DNA of 64,000 bases from Candidatus Methylomirabilis sp. (GCA_020722725.1 DYKG01000006.1:1-64000), one strand, 5' to 3'. Positions 8,928 to 18,716 are shown, numbered from the stretch's first letter. The notes: a model not told the origin generated them from the sequence alone. Translations and numbers: made by a program.

Positions 8928-9414
8928 CAACAATCAGTCTTTGCTTAAACTTGATCTCGACCAGGTCAGACAGATTGCCGAAGAAATCATGATGTTCGAA
9001 GGAAGTCCGGATAAGGCTGAGCTTTCTCTGGTTTTCTGCGACGATGATTTTATTCAGAAACTGAACAAAGACTATCGTGGCAAGAATGAACCCACCGATG
9101 TCCTTTCTTTCCCTATAGAAGAAGAGGCTTTCGAGTCCGAGGTCAGAGTTCTTGGCGATGTAGTAATCAGCACCGAGACTGCAGTGCGCCAGGCAGATGC
9201 CATCAGGCATGAACCATTTCTAGAGATCGTTTTTCTCATGATTCATGGGGTTTTGCACCTGCATGGCTATGAGCATTCAAACAAAATTTTGCGTAGAAAG
9301 ATGCGCGATCGTGAGGTTTCGATTTTTCGGCACCTGTGTGAAAAACAATTGTTGAAATGTGGCAATTGTGATGATTATTCGCCGCTGATCAAGCGGGTAA
9401 CCGAAATTGACTAG
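8911..9414 (+). CDS. ybeY: Endoribonuclease YbeY (rRNA maturation)
   Basis: YbeY is a single-strand-specific metallo-endoribonuclease needed for 16S rRNA 3'-end maturation and ribosome quality control. The zinc-binding motif is HGVLHLHGYEHS (about 111-122), and the family segment YRGKNEPTDVLSFP lies upstream. The ORF track starts at 8809, deep inside the previous gene. The ATG at 8911, preceded by AAGGGGG, gives 167 aa, the normal length, with a 17-nt overlap with the HD hydrolase gene. Confidence 0.95.
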   Translation: MEVLISNNQSLLKLDLDQVRQIAEEIMMFEGSPDKAELSLVFCDDDFIQKLNKDYRGKNEPTDVLSFPIEEEAFESEVRVLGDVVISTETAVRQADAIRHEPFLEIVFLMIHGVLHLHGYEHSNKILRRKMRDREVSIFRHLCEKQLLKCGNCDDYSPLIKRVTEID

Positions 9415-9431
9415 AATTTTTACGAAGGTGG

Positions 9432-10754
9432 ATGACTGGTATTTTTATGGATGACTCGTTATCTGGTCTAATTTTCGTGGGCCTTTTGTGCCTTTCAGCT
9501 TTTTTCTCGGCTACAGAAACCGCTTTTTTTGCCCTTTCGCCGCTGCGTTTGAAAAAAAATGAATCCGAGGGCGACGAACGCGCCACTGAAATTCTCGGGG
9601 TACTGGCAGACAAGCAGAAAATGCTGATGACACTGCTGCTGGGCAACACCATGGTCAATGTAACGGCAACTGCTATGGCTACCAGGTTTATTGTTGATTA
9701 TCTGCCTGGATCGCCGATCGCAGAATGGGTCGGGGGCAGTCTGCCGATTGCGGTTGCGCTGGCATCTTTTACCATGACGATTATTCTTCTGGTTTTCGGC
9801 GAAATTACCCCGAAAACCATTGCTATTTATGGTGCATACGGGTATTCTCGCTATGCGGTAAAGCCCCTGCGGCTGGTAATTCTGGTTTTTTACCCGATTA
9901 CCGCCTCGGTAACCTGGATTTTAAGCAGAATTTTCCCGCGTTTTTCTGACTGGAACAGTCATCTTGGATCAACTACGTCGATGGAAGAGATTGACAGCTA
10001 CTTTACGCTTGGTGAGGAAGTGGGAATTATTGAACGCGATGAGAAGGAAATGATTAGCTCGGTTTTTGAATTCGGCGATACACTGGTGCGTGAAGTTATG
10101 ATTCCACGACCCGATATCATTGCCATGCCGATAAATATCGAACTCAATGCATTGCTTGAATTTATCAGAGAAGATGGGCATTCCAGGTTTCCTGTTTTCG
10201 ACAGCAGTCTTGATCGCATTGTCGGAATTCTTTATGTAAAAGATATTCTAATGAAACTCGATGAAATCAAACAATCATATGATCTTTTCAAGATGCTCCG
10301 CCCGCCTTTTTTTGTGCCCGAAACCAAGAAGCTTGATGACCTTCTGAGCGAATTCCAAAAGCGCAAGCAGCACATGGCGATAGTTGTGGATGAGTATGGC
10401 GGAATCTCTGGTCTGGTTACGATTGAAGACCTTCTTGAAGAAATCGTCGGCGAGATTGTCGATGAATACGACCTTGAAGAGCAGGATTCTCTCACTAAAG
10501 TTGATGAAAATCTGTTTAGCGTCGACGCAAGATTCAGTATAAGTGATTTTGAAGAGGAACTGGGCTTTGAATTGAATTATGAAGACTCAGAAACAGTTGG
10601 CGGCTTTGTTCTTGAAAAACTGGGACGCATTCCGCAGAAGGGCGAAGTGTTAACTGAACCCCAGGGAACATTTCAGGTTACCGACATCAAGGGTAATCGC
10701 ATTCTTCGGGTAAGATTCACTAGAAATCCTGAATTTACACCTCCCGCAGCCTGA
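9432..10754 (+). CDS. CNNM/CorC-family membrane protein (first copy)
   Basis: A CNNM transmembrane domain (DUF21) protein with a CBS pair and a C-terminal CorC/HlyC domain. Relatives bind or transport Mg2+/Co2+ or modulate ion homeostasis; the true ion is not predictable here. The membrane part (about 1-190) begins with [11 protein letters not shown]. The CBS pair spans about 205-330 ([32 protein letters not shown]). The CorC domain occupies about 345-435 ([31 protein letters not shown]). It shares its last base with the start of a second, related gene. Confidence 0.92.
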   Translation: MTGIFMDDSLSGLIFVGLLCLSAFFSATETAFFALSPLRLKKNESEGDERATEILGVLADKQKMLMTLLLGNTMVNVTATAMATRFIVDYLPGSPIAEWVGGSLPIAVALASFTMTIILLVFGEITPKTIAIYGAYGYSRYAVKPLRLVILVFYPITASVTWILSRIFPRFSDWNSHLGSTTSMEEIDSYFTLGEEVGIIERDEKEMISSVFEFGDTLVREVMIPRPDIIAMPINIELNALLEFIREDGHSRFPVFDSSLDRIVGILYVKDILMKLDEIKQSYDLFKMLRPPFFVPETKKLDDLLSEFQKRKQHMAIVVDEYGGISGLVTIEDLLEEIVGEIVDEYDLEEQDSLTKVDENLFSVDARFSISDFEEELGFELNYEDSETVGGFVLEKLGRIPQKGEVLTEPQGTFQVTDIKGNRILRVRFTRNPEFTPPAA

Positions 10755-12007
10755 TGGAGATACCCTTATATATCCTGCTGATCGCCGTTTTTCTTGGCTT
10801 GAACGCTCTTTTCAACGGGGCTGAGACTGGTCTTGTAGCTATCGATCCTGATTATCTGCGTTTCAAAGTGCGCTCTGACCCCTCTGCGTGGCGTGAAAAA
10901 AAGCTTCTAAAGATCGTGAGAGTTCCAGAGAACTATCTGTCAGTTACCTTGTTGGGTATCAACAGCTGTCTGGTAGTAGCAACTTCCCTGTTAACGGTGC
11001 TTTTGCAGAAGGCGGGGCCATTGGCTCTGCAGCTTGGAACTCTGGTCGATTCCATTTTCATTTTCCTCGCCTGCGAATTCATTCCTAAAATGCTGTTTAG
11101 TGAAAGACCTCTGAAACTCTGTCTGAAATTTCTACCCGCCCTGATTATCGCAGAGATTATTTTTTATATTCCGGTCAGGGTCGTTACTTTTTTTACCCGT
11201 GTCGTCATGAGTATTCTCAAGATTCCAACCGACAAAACCGAAGGCAGGTTGTCGCGTGAAGAACTTCTTATTCTTCTGATGAACGGCTCTCTTTGCGGCA
11301 CTCTTGAAAAGACTTCAAGCGAGATGGCCAGGGGAATCATCGAGCTGCGTGATACGACCGTAAAAGAGATCATGATTCCGCGCCCGCAGATTGTGGCTCT
11401 TGAGCTTAACACGTCAGTGGATGTTGCCATGAAAACCGTTATTCAATCGGGCTTTTCACGCATTCCCGTCTATCGAGGAGAAATAGATCAGATCGTGGGA
11501 ATTTTATATTTCAAAGATCTTTTTATGAAAAGTGAAAAGATCAGATCACTCAGTGAAATTATGCTGCCGCCGCTTTTTGTGCCGGAAATGAAGCCTGCTC
11601 TGGGGCTGTTTCGCGAGATGCGTGAGAAATCAGCCCAGGTTGCGGTGGTGGTCGATGAGTTCGCATCGGTAGCAGGCATTGTTACATTTGAAGATCTGGT
11701 TGAAGAAGTGGTGGGCGAGATTCACGACGAGTTCGACAAGCCGAAAAATCGCATGAAATTCAATGATGACGGAACGATTTTGGTGCGGGGCGATGTGAAT
11801 CTTTTTGAACTGAACCATATTCCCGAGTTTGAATTCTCTTCTGTTGAAGGAGTTACAACAATTAATGGACTGATACAGGAAAATCTTGGTAGAATACCCG
11901 CTGCCGGTGAAACTTTTATGCTCGATGGCTTCAGATTGAAAATCATTTCCGGAGACGAGCGAAAAGTGGACTGGATAAAGATTATCAGGGAAACCCCAGG
12001 AAAATGA
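10754..12007 (+). CDS. CNNM/CorC-family membrane protein (second copy)
   Basis: A paralogue of the preceding gene with the same order of domains: CNNM membrane region (about 1-170, NGAETGLVAIDPD), CBS pair (about 195-320, VKEIMIPRPQI, RIPVYRGEIDQIVGILYFKDLF) and CorC domain (about 330-410). The two are clearly diverged, so this is an old tandem duplication, and the products may form heteromers. The genes overlap by one base (TGATG). The gene also overlaps the DUF502 gene by 4 nt (ATGA), so translation is probably coupled. Confidence 0.9.
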   Translation: MEIPLYILLIAVFLGLNALFNGAETGLVAIDPDYLRFKVRSDPSAWREKKLLKIVRVPENYLSVTLLGINSCLVVATSLLTVLLQKAGPLALQLGTLVDSIFIFLACEFIPKMLFSERPLKLCLKFLPALIIAEIIFYIPVRVVTFFTRVVMSILKIPTDKTEGRLSREELLILLMNGSLCGTLEKTSSEMARGIIELRDTTVKEIMIPRPQIVALELNTSVDVAMKTVIQSGFSRIPVYRGEIDQIVGILYFKDLFMKSEKIRSLSEIMLPPLFVPEMKPALGLFREMREKSAQVAVVVDEFASVAGIVTFEDLVEEVVGEIHDEFDKPKNRMKFNDDGTILVRGDVNLFELNHIPEFEFSSVEGVTTINGLIQENLGRIPAAGETFMLDGFRLKIISGDERKVDWIKIIRETPGK

Positions 12008-12717
12008 AGCTTCCGATACAGCATGAAAGACTTAATCGAACCCTTGAGCGGGTGTTTTTGCGTCTCGAGGATCTATTGCTGATTCTGCGCAAATACCTGC
12101 TGACCGGGATTCTTGTTCTGGTTCCAATGGCGGTTACCATTTATATCATGTATTTTCTTTTTCAGTTGACTGATGGATTCCTGGGAGTGGCGGTTTCACG
12201 GGCTATCGGTTATCGAATTCCGGGAATGGGGCTGTTTCTGACAATGATGTTTTTTATCATAGCCGGGGTGATTGCTCAGAACTACGTTGGAAGACGCATT
12301 TTGTCAGGGATCGAAGGTTCTCTTGAAGCAATTCCCGTAGTCCGCTCTCTATACAACGGAATCAAGCAGGTTGCGGATGTGGTTGTTCAGAAAAATCGCG
12401 GTGAATTCAAGCGGGTTGTCATGGTTGAATACCCTAAAGAGCACAGTTGGACCCTTGGTTTTGTCACCAATGATTTTTTGGTACCGATTCAATCTGATTT
12501 AATCGATTGCCATAAAATGGCTACAGTCTTTGTTCCTACGACCCCGAACCCCACTTCCGGATTCCTGCTTATAATCGAAAAGGACCGTATCCTTGATACC
12601 AATATGGATATCGAAGATGCCATGAAAATTGTAATCAGCGGCGGACTGGTTCAGCCTGGCCGAATTTCAGAAAAAGTTGAAGAAGCAAAAATTGATGATT
12701 CTACCATACCCCACTAA
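12004..12717 (+). CDS. DUF502 family membrane protein
   Basis: An inner-membrane protein of the DUF502 family, function unknown. Two membrane segments are clear: LTGILVLVPMAVTIYIMYFLF (about 34-54) and GMGLFLTMMFFIIAGVIAQ (about 75-93). They are followed by the family hallmark GSLEAIPVVRSLYNGIKQV and a cytoplasmic region containing VFVPTTPNPTSG. The length of 237 aa is typical. It overlaps the upstream CorC-like gene by 4 nt, which places it in the same envelope-related operon. Confidence 0.9.
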   Translation: MKLPIQHERLNRTLERVFLRLEDLLLILRKYLLTGILVLVPMAVTIYIMYFLFQLTDGFLGVAVSRAIGYRIPGMGLFLTMMFFIIAGVIAQNYVGRRILSGIEGSLEAIPVVRSLYNGIKQVADVVVQKNRGEFKRVVMVEYPKEHSWTLGFVTNDFLVPIQSDLIDCHKMATVFVPTTPNPTSGFLLIIEKDRILDTNMDIEDAMKIVISGGLVQPGRISEKVEEAKIDDSTIPH

Positions 12718-12733
12718 TCCACGAGGACTACAA

Positions 12734-14662
12734 ATGATAAAAGGCAGATTGATTGTGCTTATGATTGCTCTACTTGCCCTGAATTGCGCTCTCAGGGCTG
12801 AAAAAATAGATGAAATCAAACAGTATTTTGAACTCAGAGATACTCTTGGTCTGGTAAATCTTGAAATGAAGAGGTCTTTGGCGCCGAACTCCAGGTCACC
12901 AATTTTGAATGATTCACAAGCAGAGCAGAATCTAACTCGTCTGGTCATGTTTCTTGAAAACCGTATCAAGAGCTTTGCCGAATTGGATACCCCTCTGAAG
13001 CTCCATTATACGAGAAATTTAAACAGCCTGTTCAATGAAACCCGTTATCTGTATGCCAATGTTCTGGTAAAAATTCGCAGTTCCCGTTTGAACCAGCTGC
13101 CCGAAAAAATTGCCCGGGTGCCGACTGCTTCTGAAACGCTCGAAGCTCAGCCTCGGCCATATTTTAAACCTATCGACCTGAGAACGTTGTTAAGTCCAGC
13201 TTTGCTTAATAAAGCCGACTTGAAAAAGGCAGGGTCAGTATGGGCAAATCAGATGCAGGCCACCGAATCGGCGGTACTTGAGCCGGCAAAAGCCGAACCA
13301 CAAACCAAAGTAGCCCCTGAAGTAATCGGTAAAACACCAATAGTCGTATCTCCACCAGCGGATATGCCAAAACCGACCCCACAGGCAAAGTCGGATTTGT
13401 TGAAGCCAGTTACGATTGCTGTAACAAAACCACAAGACCCGATGCCAGCTGCGGCAGGTAAGCAAAAGCTGTTGGGAAAAAATTTTGAGCCGGTGAAAAA
13501 ACGGGAAACAAAGATCGAAGTTGTTCCACCCCCTCCTGAAGCGATTATTTCACCGGTTGCTTCAGTGTCGGCAGCTGTAGTTGAGCCGGTAAAACCTGAA
13601 ATTCAAGACCCCAGGACAGTTGCAGCAGCATCTCAAACTGCCAGTATCATTCAAACAACGCCGCCGCAGGATCAGGTTCTGGTTGTTCCGCCCGCGACAT
13701 CATCGACAATGATATTTCCGGTGTCGGTTGCTTCTGGCACCGCATTGCGGCCGCTTGCGGTAATGATTGAAAATCACAACAAAGCCAGACCCCAAAGTGG
13801 TTTGATCAACGCTGAAATTGTCTATGAAATTCCGGTTGAAGGTGGCATTACAAGGTTTATGGCCCTGTTTCTGCATACTCCCGGGATTCTTGGGCCGGTT
13901 CGCAGTTGTCGGGAATATTTCGTTGACCGCGCCATTGAAGTTTCTGCTCTCTATGTTCATTGTGGCGGCAGCCCAAAAGGTTATGCCTATATCAGCAAGA
14001 GCAAAATAAACTCAATTGATGAAATCAAACATGGAAAGCCGTTTTTCCGGGATAACACCCGAAAAGCTCCTCACAATCTTTACACTAAAGGCACTGAATT
14101 GGTTAAATACATGGCTGGTTTAATTTCCATGAAATTGCCGCAAAAACCGGTTCCATTGAATTATGGCCCGGTACCAAGCATTGGTGAAAAGCCTGGTCAC
14201 GAGCTGAGAATAAGGTATCATGGCAATTATAAAATGTGTTATAAGTTTAAAGATGGGGTTTATGAGCGCTTTATGAACGGTGAAAAGCATATCGACCGCG
14301 AAAACGGTTGGCAGATTGCCCCAAAAACTGTTATTCTGCAGACTGCCAATATGAAAACTGTCGATGCGGCAGGACGCCAGGAAATCAGTTTTATTGGCAG
14401 CGGTCCGGCATTGGTTTTCTACGGTGGTCGAATGCTTGAAGCTACCTGGAAAAAGAGCAGCGCATCGGGCATGACCGAGTATTTCGATCAAAATCAAAAA
14501 AAAGTTGTTTTTGACCAGAGTGGGTCTGTCTGGGTACAGGTGGTGTCACCAAGCCTGGCAGTTGCCCTCAATGGTTCAGAACTTGAAACAGACAAAAAAC
14601 AAAAAAAGGCCGCCAAGCCAGCTAAGTCTGATAAAAACAAAAATGTTGCGGGAAAGAGTTGA
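12734..14662 (+). CDS. Secreted DUF3048 protein with proline-rich linker
   Basis: An exported protein with a hydrophobic signal segment (about 6-22; possible cleavage after ALRA). A helical N-terminal region runs to about 150, and a Pro/Ala/Lys-rich linker covers about 165-335. The C-terminal DUF3048 domain (about 339-615) begins RPLAVMIENHNKARPQSGL. DUF3048 is best known from the lipoprotein YerB of Bacillus; its function is unknown. The ORF track starts at 12677 inside the DUF502 gene; the ATG at 12734, after ACGAGGA, gives a sensible signal peptide and is preferred. It ends one base before era. The final 25 residues are a lysine-rich tail. Confidence 0.85.
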   Translation: MIKGRLIVLMIALLALNCALRAEKIDEIKQYFELRDTLGLVNLEMKRSLAPNSRSPILNDSQAEQNLTRLVMFLENRIKSFAELDTPLKLHYTRNLNSLFNETRYLYANVLVKIRSSRLNQLPEKIARVPTASETLEAQPRPYFKPIDLRTLLSPALLNKADLKKAGSVWANQMQATESAVLEPAKAEPQTKVAPEVIGKTPIVVSPPADMPKPTPQAKSDLLKPVTIAVTKPQDPMPAAAGKQKLLGKNFEPVKKRETKIEVVPPPPEAIISPVASVSAAVVEPVKPEIQDPRTVAAASQTASIIQTTPPQDQVLVVPPATSSTMIFPVSVASGTALRPLAVMIENHNKARPQSGLINAEIVYEIPVEGGITRFMALFLHTPGILGPVRSCREYFVDRAIEVSALYVHCGGSPKGYAYISKSKINSIDEIKHGKPFFRDNTRKAPHNLYTKGTELVKYMAGLISMKLPQKPVPLNYGPVPSIGEKPGHELRIRYHGNYKMCYKFKDGVYERFMNGEKHIDRENGWQIAPKTVILQTANMKTVDAAGRQEISFIGSGPALVFYGGRMLEATWKKSSASGMTEYFDQNQKKVVFDQSGSVWVQVVSPSLAVALNGSELETDKKQKKAAKPAKSDKNKNVAGKS

Positions 14663-14663
14663 A

Positions 14664-15554
14664 ATGCAAAAATTCGCAGCAATAGGGCTTTTCGGTCGTG
14701 CCAACGCAGGCAAATCGACCCTGATAAATGCCATGGTGGGCGAACAGGTGTCTATCGTTTCCAACAAGCCGCAAACTACCAGAAAAAGAATTCTGGGAAT
14801 ATTAACTCATCAGCAGACTCAGCTGGTTTTCTGCGATACGCCGGGGTTGCACCAGATAAAAAACAAGCTCGACGCCTTCATGCATAACGAGATTATGGCC
14901 ACTTTAAAAGGTTTGCAGGCGGGCCTGTATCTAGTCGACCTCTCCGACCAGAGGCCGGATGAAGATCGCTCATATCTTGAACAGATGCGCTCAGAGGGCG
15001 ATTTTCCCCTGTATCTCGTATTTAATAAATCTGATCTGGTCGAAGATGCTGATATTGAAAAGGCGAAAAAAATTTACCGGGAGTTTTTTGATTTTTCCGG
15101 GATTTTTACCGTGGCGGCCCGTCGTGGTAAAACTCTCAACAGTCTGCGCGACCAGTTGATCAAAATTGCACCAGAGGGGGCGCATGCTTACGATGCAGAC
15201 TATTACACCAGCCTTTCCGAACGTGAAATAGTCGAAGAAACGATTCGTGAGGTGGCGTTGGAAAGCTATTTTCAGGAGGTGCCTCACTCGATAGCGGTTC
15301 AGGTCGAGCAGTTTAAAGAGCGTAAAAATGGCAAAACCTTTGTCGAAGCCAACATCTTTGTCGAACGCGATAGCCATAAGCGCATCGTTGTAGGTAAATC
15401 AGGTGCAGGTATAAGAAATCTCGGCAAAGAATCACGAGAGAGGTTGAACCGGTTGCTGGGACGTGATATTTTTTTACAGTTGTGGGTAAAAGTAAGAGAA
15501 AAATGGCGTAGCAGTGAAGAATGGATTCAGAGACTCGGATACCGTCAGGAATAA
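14664..15554 (+). CDS. era: GTPase Era
   Basis: Era is an essential GTPase that binds the 3' end of 16S rRNA during 30S assembly. G1 is GRANAGKST (11-19), G3 is DTPGLHQ and G4 is NKSD. The C-terminal KH domain (about 200-290) carries GKSGAGIRNLGKESRERL and the family ending LQLWVKVREKWR. The ORF track begins at 14505, but the ATG at 14664 has a GGGAAAGAG ribosome-binding site and gives 296 aa, the normal Era length. One base separates it from the DUF3048 gene. Confidence 0.97.
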   Translation: MQKFAAIGLFGRANAGKSTLINAMVGEQVSIVSNKPQTTRKRILGILTHQQTQLVFCDTPGLHQIKNKLDAFMHNEIMATLKGLQAGLYLVDLSDQRPDEDRSYLEQMRSEGDFPLYLVFNKSDLVEDADIEKAKKIYREFFDFSGIFTVAARRGKTLNSLRDQLIKIAPEGAHAYDADYYTSLSEREIVEETIREVALESYFQEVPHSIAVQVEQFKERKNGKTFVEANIFVERDSHKRIVVGKSGAGIRNLGKESRERLNRLLGRDIFLQLWVKVREKWRSSEEWIQRLGYRQE

Positions 15555-15584
15555 CTCTCTAAGCTGGGCCAAGAAGGATAAAAA

Positions 15585-17225
15585 ATGAATTCTATTCTGA
15601 TGATTGTTATTGCAATAGTCATTTTACTGTTGGTTTTCGTGATGTTTTCACTCGACGATCGGGAGGAAGAGGCCGATTTTCTTCAGGAAGAAGAACGGAA
15701 AAAAATCGAAGTTGAATCACCGGCTGATGTGGCTTCAAAGCTTTCTTCAGGCGAGTCTTCTTTTGCGGAAAAGATTGAAAATCAGCCGATGCCTTTGGAA
15801 AATACTGCGGCTCCGGCTGCGGTAAAGAAGATCAGAATCGAACCTCAGAAAATTCAGGAATCGGGCACGGAAGAAGACCTGCGTTTCAGAATCCTTCTTG
15901 ATCAGCGTTTCCCGGTCTGCACCGCCCTGGAAGAAATGAAAGGGGTGACAGCTGCAGTTCAGATCAGATTTCCCGAGGAAATCATCACTTCCGGTGATGG
16001 TCTGGTAAAACTTATTCAGCGAGCTGAAGCGGTTTTTGACAAAGATTTTTCTTTTCCGTTTACCAGCTTCCCATCTGCTCAACTTGACCGCATTCTCTTT
16101 TTTGATAAAAGCGATACTCGCGACGACGAGCTCTTTGAAGCGTTGGTTGTCGCATTTGAGGTGGTTTCAAGATTCAAAAAAATGCTTGAATCTGATCAGG
16201 CGTTGCGCGAAGCAAAGGCGCGAATTGCGATAGGTCTGTCGATGGGCAGCATCGTAAAGGTGAAGCGTGGACCGGTTGCCGACCCTTCATGGCTTGGCAA
16301 AGCCATTTACCTTGCAGAAACCTATGCGGAAGCTGCGGCTGATTTTGCTATTAATGTTGACGACCAGATTCACAAGGCGGCTTTGCCCCTTTTCGATTTC
16401 TGCGAGTGGAAACCGGTGAAAATGCGATCGCCATTGCCGCCGCTGCCATTTTACGTGCTGGTCGGCTGGAACAAGCCGGAAGAAATTTCAGCCTATGCTG
16501 CAAGTAAAGATTTAGCCTGCCGGCGGGCAGTAGCGATTGCTTATCGTTATCTTGAGCTTGACGAAATTATTCAGCCATTACTTGAGATGCTTTCAGACCC
16601 CGAAGAGCGCGTAGCCCTTGAAGCGCTTGAAACCATCAAGGTAATCGGCAATGAGTCGGCGCTGGGTCATTTGAAAAGAATCTTTCCTGAGACTCAGGAA
16701 GCCAACTTTCGCAGCGCAATTATTGATGCTTTTTCCAGCATCGGAAAAAGCGAAGTCGTGCCAGTAATTCTAGGCTCAACGAAAGAGTCCAGCTGGAAAG
16801 TCCGATTAAGTGCGGGCAGAGCTTTGTTCCGGCTTTCCGGTCAGGAATCACTGCGTCATCTTGATCATCTGCTCAGTGATGGTGATGCTGCAGTGAAAGC
16901 CGGGGTAAATGGAATTTTCTATCGAGCAACCGGAAAAATTCAGTATTTACAGGCTTTGGGCGAATTGCTGCAGGATCTCTCGGGCCGCGCCAGAAAAGTG
17001 GCAGTTGAAGAGCTTCTGCAAAGCGATTCAGACGAAGTTTTAAAGCTTCTGGTTGATAATTTTATCGATCAGGATTTCGATATGCAGAAAATGATACTGC
17101 GCCGCCTTGAGAGCAGTAGCAGTAAAATTTTATATCAGAGCTTTCTTACTTTATTCAAGATTTCGGGGGAAAGGGTCAGACCGCATATCGTTGAAGCGGT
17201 TCGGCGAGCTGGCCTGGTAAGTTGA
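15585..17225 (+). CDS. Membrane-anchored HEAT-repeat protein with a degenerate class III cyclase-like domain
   Basis: Function unknown. An N-terminal membrane anchor (about 3-22) is followed by an acidic linker. Residues about 118-295 resemble a class III nucleotide cyclase homology domain: ARIAIGLSMGSIVKVKRG and WLGKAIYLAETYAEAA line up with the IGIHTG...G and GDAVNLAARL segments, and FYVLVG closes the fold. The metal-binding Asp residues expected near IRFPEE and LFFDKSD are not in canonical form, so it is probably a catalytically dead sensor or scaffold. Residues about 300-540 form HEAT repeats (LLEMLSDPEERVALEALETI). It ends 2 nt before the NtrC-type regulator gene, suggesting a shared signalling role. 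The cyclase assignment is inference from pattern only. Confidence 0.75.
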   Translation: MNSILMIVIAIVILLLVFVMFSLDDREEEADFLQEEERKKIEVESPADVASKLSSGESSFAEKIENQPMPLENTAAPAAVKKIRIEPQKIQESGTEEDLRFRILLDQRFPVCTALEEMKGVTAAVQIRFPEEIITSGDGLVKLIQRAEAVFDKDFSFPFTSFPSAQLDRILFFDKSDTRDDELFEALVVAFEVVSRFKKMLESDQALREAKARIAIGLSMGSIVKVKRGPVADPSWLGKAIYLAETYAEAAADFAINVDDQIHKAALPLFDFCEWKPVKMRSPLPPLPFYVLVGWNKPEEISAYAASKDLACRRAVAIAYRYLELDEIIQPLLEMLSDPEERVALEALETIKVIGNESALGHLKRIFPETQEANFRSAIIDAFSSIGKSEVVPVILGSTKESSWKVRLSAGRALFRLSGQESLRHLDHLLSDGDAAVKAGVNGIFYRATGKIQYLQALGELLQDLSGRARKVAVEELLQSDSDEVLKLLVDNFIDQDFDMQKMILRRLESSSSKILYQSFLTLFKISGERVRPHIVEAVRRAGLVS

Positions 17226-17227
17226 TT

Positions 17228-18625
17228 ATGGCGATAGACATACTGGTCGTGGATGATGAGGAAATGATTCGCTGGACGCTTAAAGAAGCGCTCGAGGGCG
17301 AAGGATACAGCGTAAAGAGCTTCGAAAATGGTCGGGATTTCATTAACTATTTCAATGCCAATGGCGCAGATATAGTTCTTCTGGATGTCAGGCTTCCTGA
17401 CAGCAATGGTCTTGACCTGCTTCTCGAAGTAACCCGCATTGACCCCGACGCTATTGTGGTTATCATGACTGCTTTCGGCGATGTTGAAACTGCGGTGAGC
17501 GCCATGAAACGCGGTGCTTTTGATTATATTTCGAAACCATACAGCCTCGAAGAAGTCAGTCTGCTCATTAGCAAAATCGTTCAGGCAAATCTTCTTAAAA
17601 GCCAGTTGCATCATTACCAGGAACGACTTGAAACTCAGTTTTCGAGGATTCTTGGGGATAATCAGAAAATGAAGCAGTTGCGCGAACATATTCAGATGGC
17701 TGCACGAACCGATCGTACAACCGTTTTGATCCGCGGAGAATCGGGAACCGGCAAAGAACTTGTTGCCCGCCAGATTCACTTTCAAAGTGCTCGTGCTGAT
17801 AAGCCTTTTATCGATGTTAATGCCGCTGCGGTAAGCAGTACTTTGCTTGAATCAGAACTTTTCGGCCATGAAAAGGGCGCCTTTACCGATGCCCAGAAGC
17901 AGAAAAAAGGGCTTTTCGAGCTGGCAAATGGCGGAACTCTGTTTCTCGACGAAATCGGTGACCTCGACCCTTCTTTACAGGTTAAGCTGCTGAGAGTTCT
18001 GCAGGAGCGAAAATTCAGGCGGGTTGGCGGAACCACTGACATTCACGTTGACGTAAGAATCATTTCAGCTACCAATGCTGATCTTGAGCGGTCTATCGAA
18101 GATGGGAAGCTGCGCCAGGATCTTTTCTATCGTTTGAACGTTTTCACTATAAGTCTTCCGCCTTTGCGCGACCGGCGCGATGATATCATGCTTCTTGGCA
18201 AGTATTTCCTGGAAGAATTCCGAAAAGAGTTTTCCAAAGATATTTCCGGCTTCAGAGAAGATACCTGCAAAGTCCTGGAAAGCTACAATTTCCCCGGAAA
18301 CGTTCGCGAGCTGCGAAATATTGTTGAACGTGCAACCCTGCTTGAAACGTCTAACCAGATCAGGCCATCGAGTCTGCCCGACGAACTCAGGGAAGCCGCA
18401 GGAATAGAAAGTATAACCTATAATCCTTCTGAGAAGAGGCCATGGCAACTTCCGGGTTTTAATTTCAAGGATTACATCGATTCGGTAGAGAAGCAGATTG
18501 TTGTCGAGGTGATGAATGAGGCTAAAGGCAAAAAGAGCCGTGCTGCTGATATTCTTGGGCTGACCAGATTTGCTTTGCGCCATCAGCTGAAAAAGCATGG
18601 CCTCGAAAATGACTATGAAAAATGA
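17228..18625 (+). CDS. Sigma54-dependent response regulator (NtrC family)
   Basis: A bacterial enhancer-binding protein. The receiver domain has the phospho-acceptor in DIVLLDVRLPD (Asp53). The AAA+ domain carries Walker A RGESGTGKE (about 164-172), the sigma54-contact loop as GAFTDA (family consensus GAFTGA), and GTLFLDEIGDLD. A Fis-type helix-turn-helix ends the protein (KKSRAADILGLTRFALRHQL). The ORF track uses TTG at 17222; the ATG at 17228 gives the canonical MAIDILVVDDEE start. No partner histidine kinase is in the window. A probable sigma54 promoter and a palindrome lie just downstream, before the PtsN-like gene, and are plausible targets. Confidence 0.95.
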   Translation: MAIDILVVDDEEMIRWTLKEALEGEGYSVKSFENGRDFINYFNANGADIVLLDVRLPDSNGLDLLLEVTRIDPDAIVVIMTAFGDVETAVSAMKRGAFDYISKPYSLEEVSLLISKIVQANLLKSQLHHYQERLETQFSRILGDNQKMKQLREHIQMAARTDRTTVLIRGESGTGKELVARQIHFQSARADKPFIDVNAAAVSSTLLESELFGHEKGAFTDAQKQKKGLFELANGGTLFLDEIGDLDPSLQVKLLRVLQERKFRRVGGTTDIHVDVRIISATNADLERSIEDGKLRQDLFYRLNVFTISLPPLRDRRDDIMLLGKYFLEEFRKEFSKDISGFREDTCKVLESYNFPGNVRELRNIVERATLLETSNQIRPSSLPDELREAAGIESITYNPSEKRPWQLPGFNFKDYIDSVEKQIVVEVMNEAKGKKSRAADILGLTRFALRHQLKKHGLENDYEK

Positions 18626-18680
18626 AAAAAATACACTTGGTAGACAGTAATTTTGTGTTATATTTCCACATGGGTACCTC

Positions 18681-18699
18681 GAGTGTGTAATTCACACTC
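18681..18699. promoter_or_regulatory. Palindrome, possible enhancer-binding site
   Basis: A perfect inverted repeat, GAGTGTG-TAATT-CACACTC, with 7-bp arms and a 5-nt AT centre. It is centred about 63 nt upstream of the -12 GC of the putative sigma54 promoter, a suitable distance for an activator site. The neighbouring NtrC-type regulator with a Fis domain is the obvious candidate to bind it. It could alternatively be an RNA hairpin of the upstream operon, but no T run follows. Confidence 0.55.
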
Positions 18700-18716
18700 T
18701 TGGTGGGTGAGTATGT

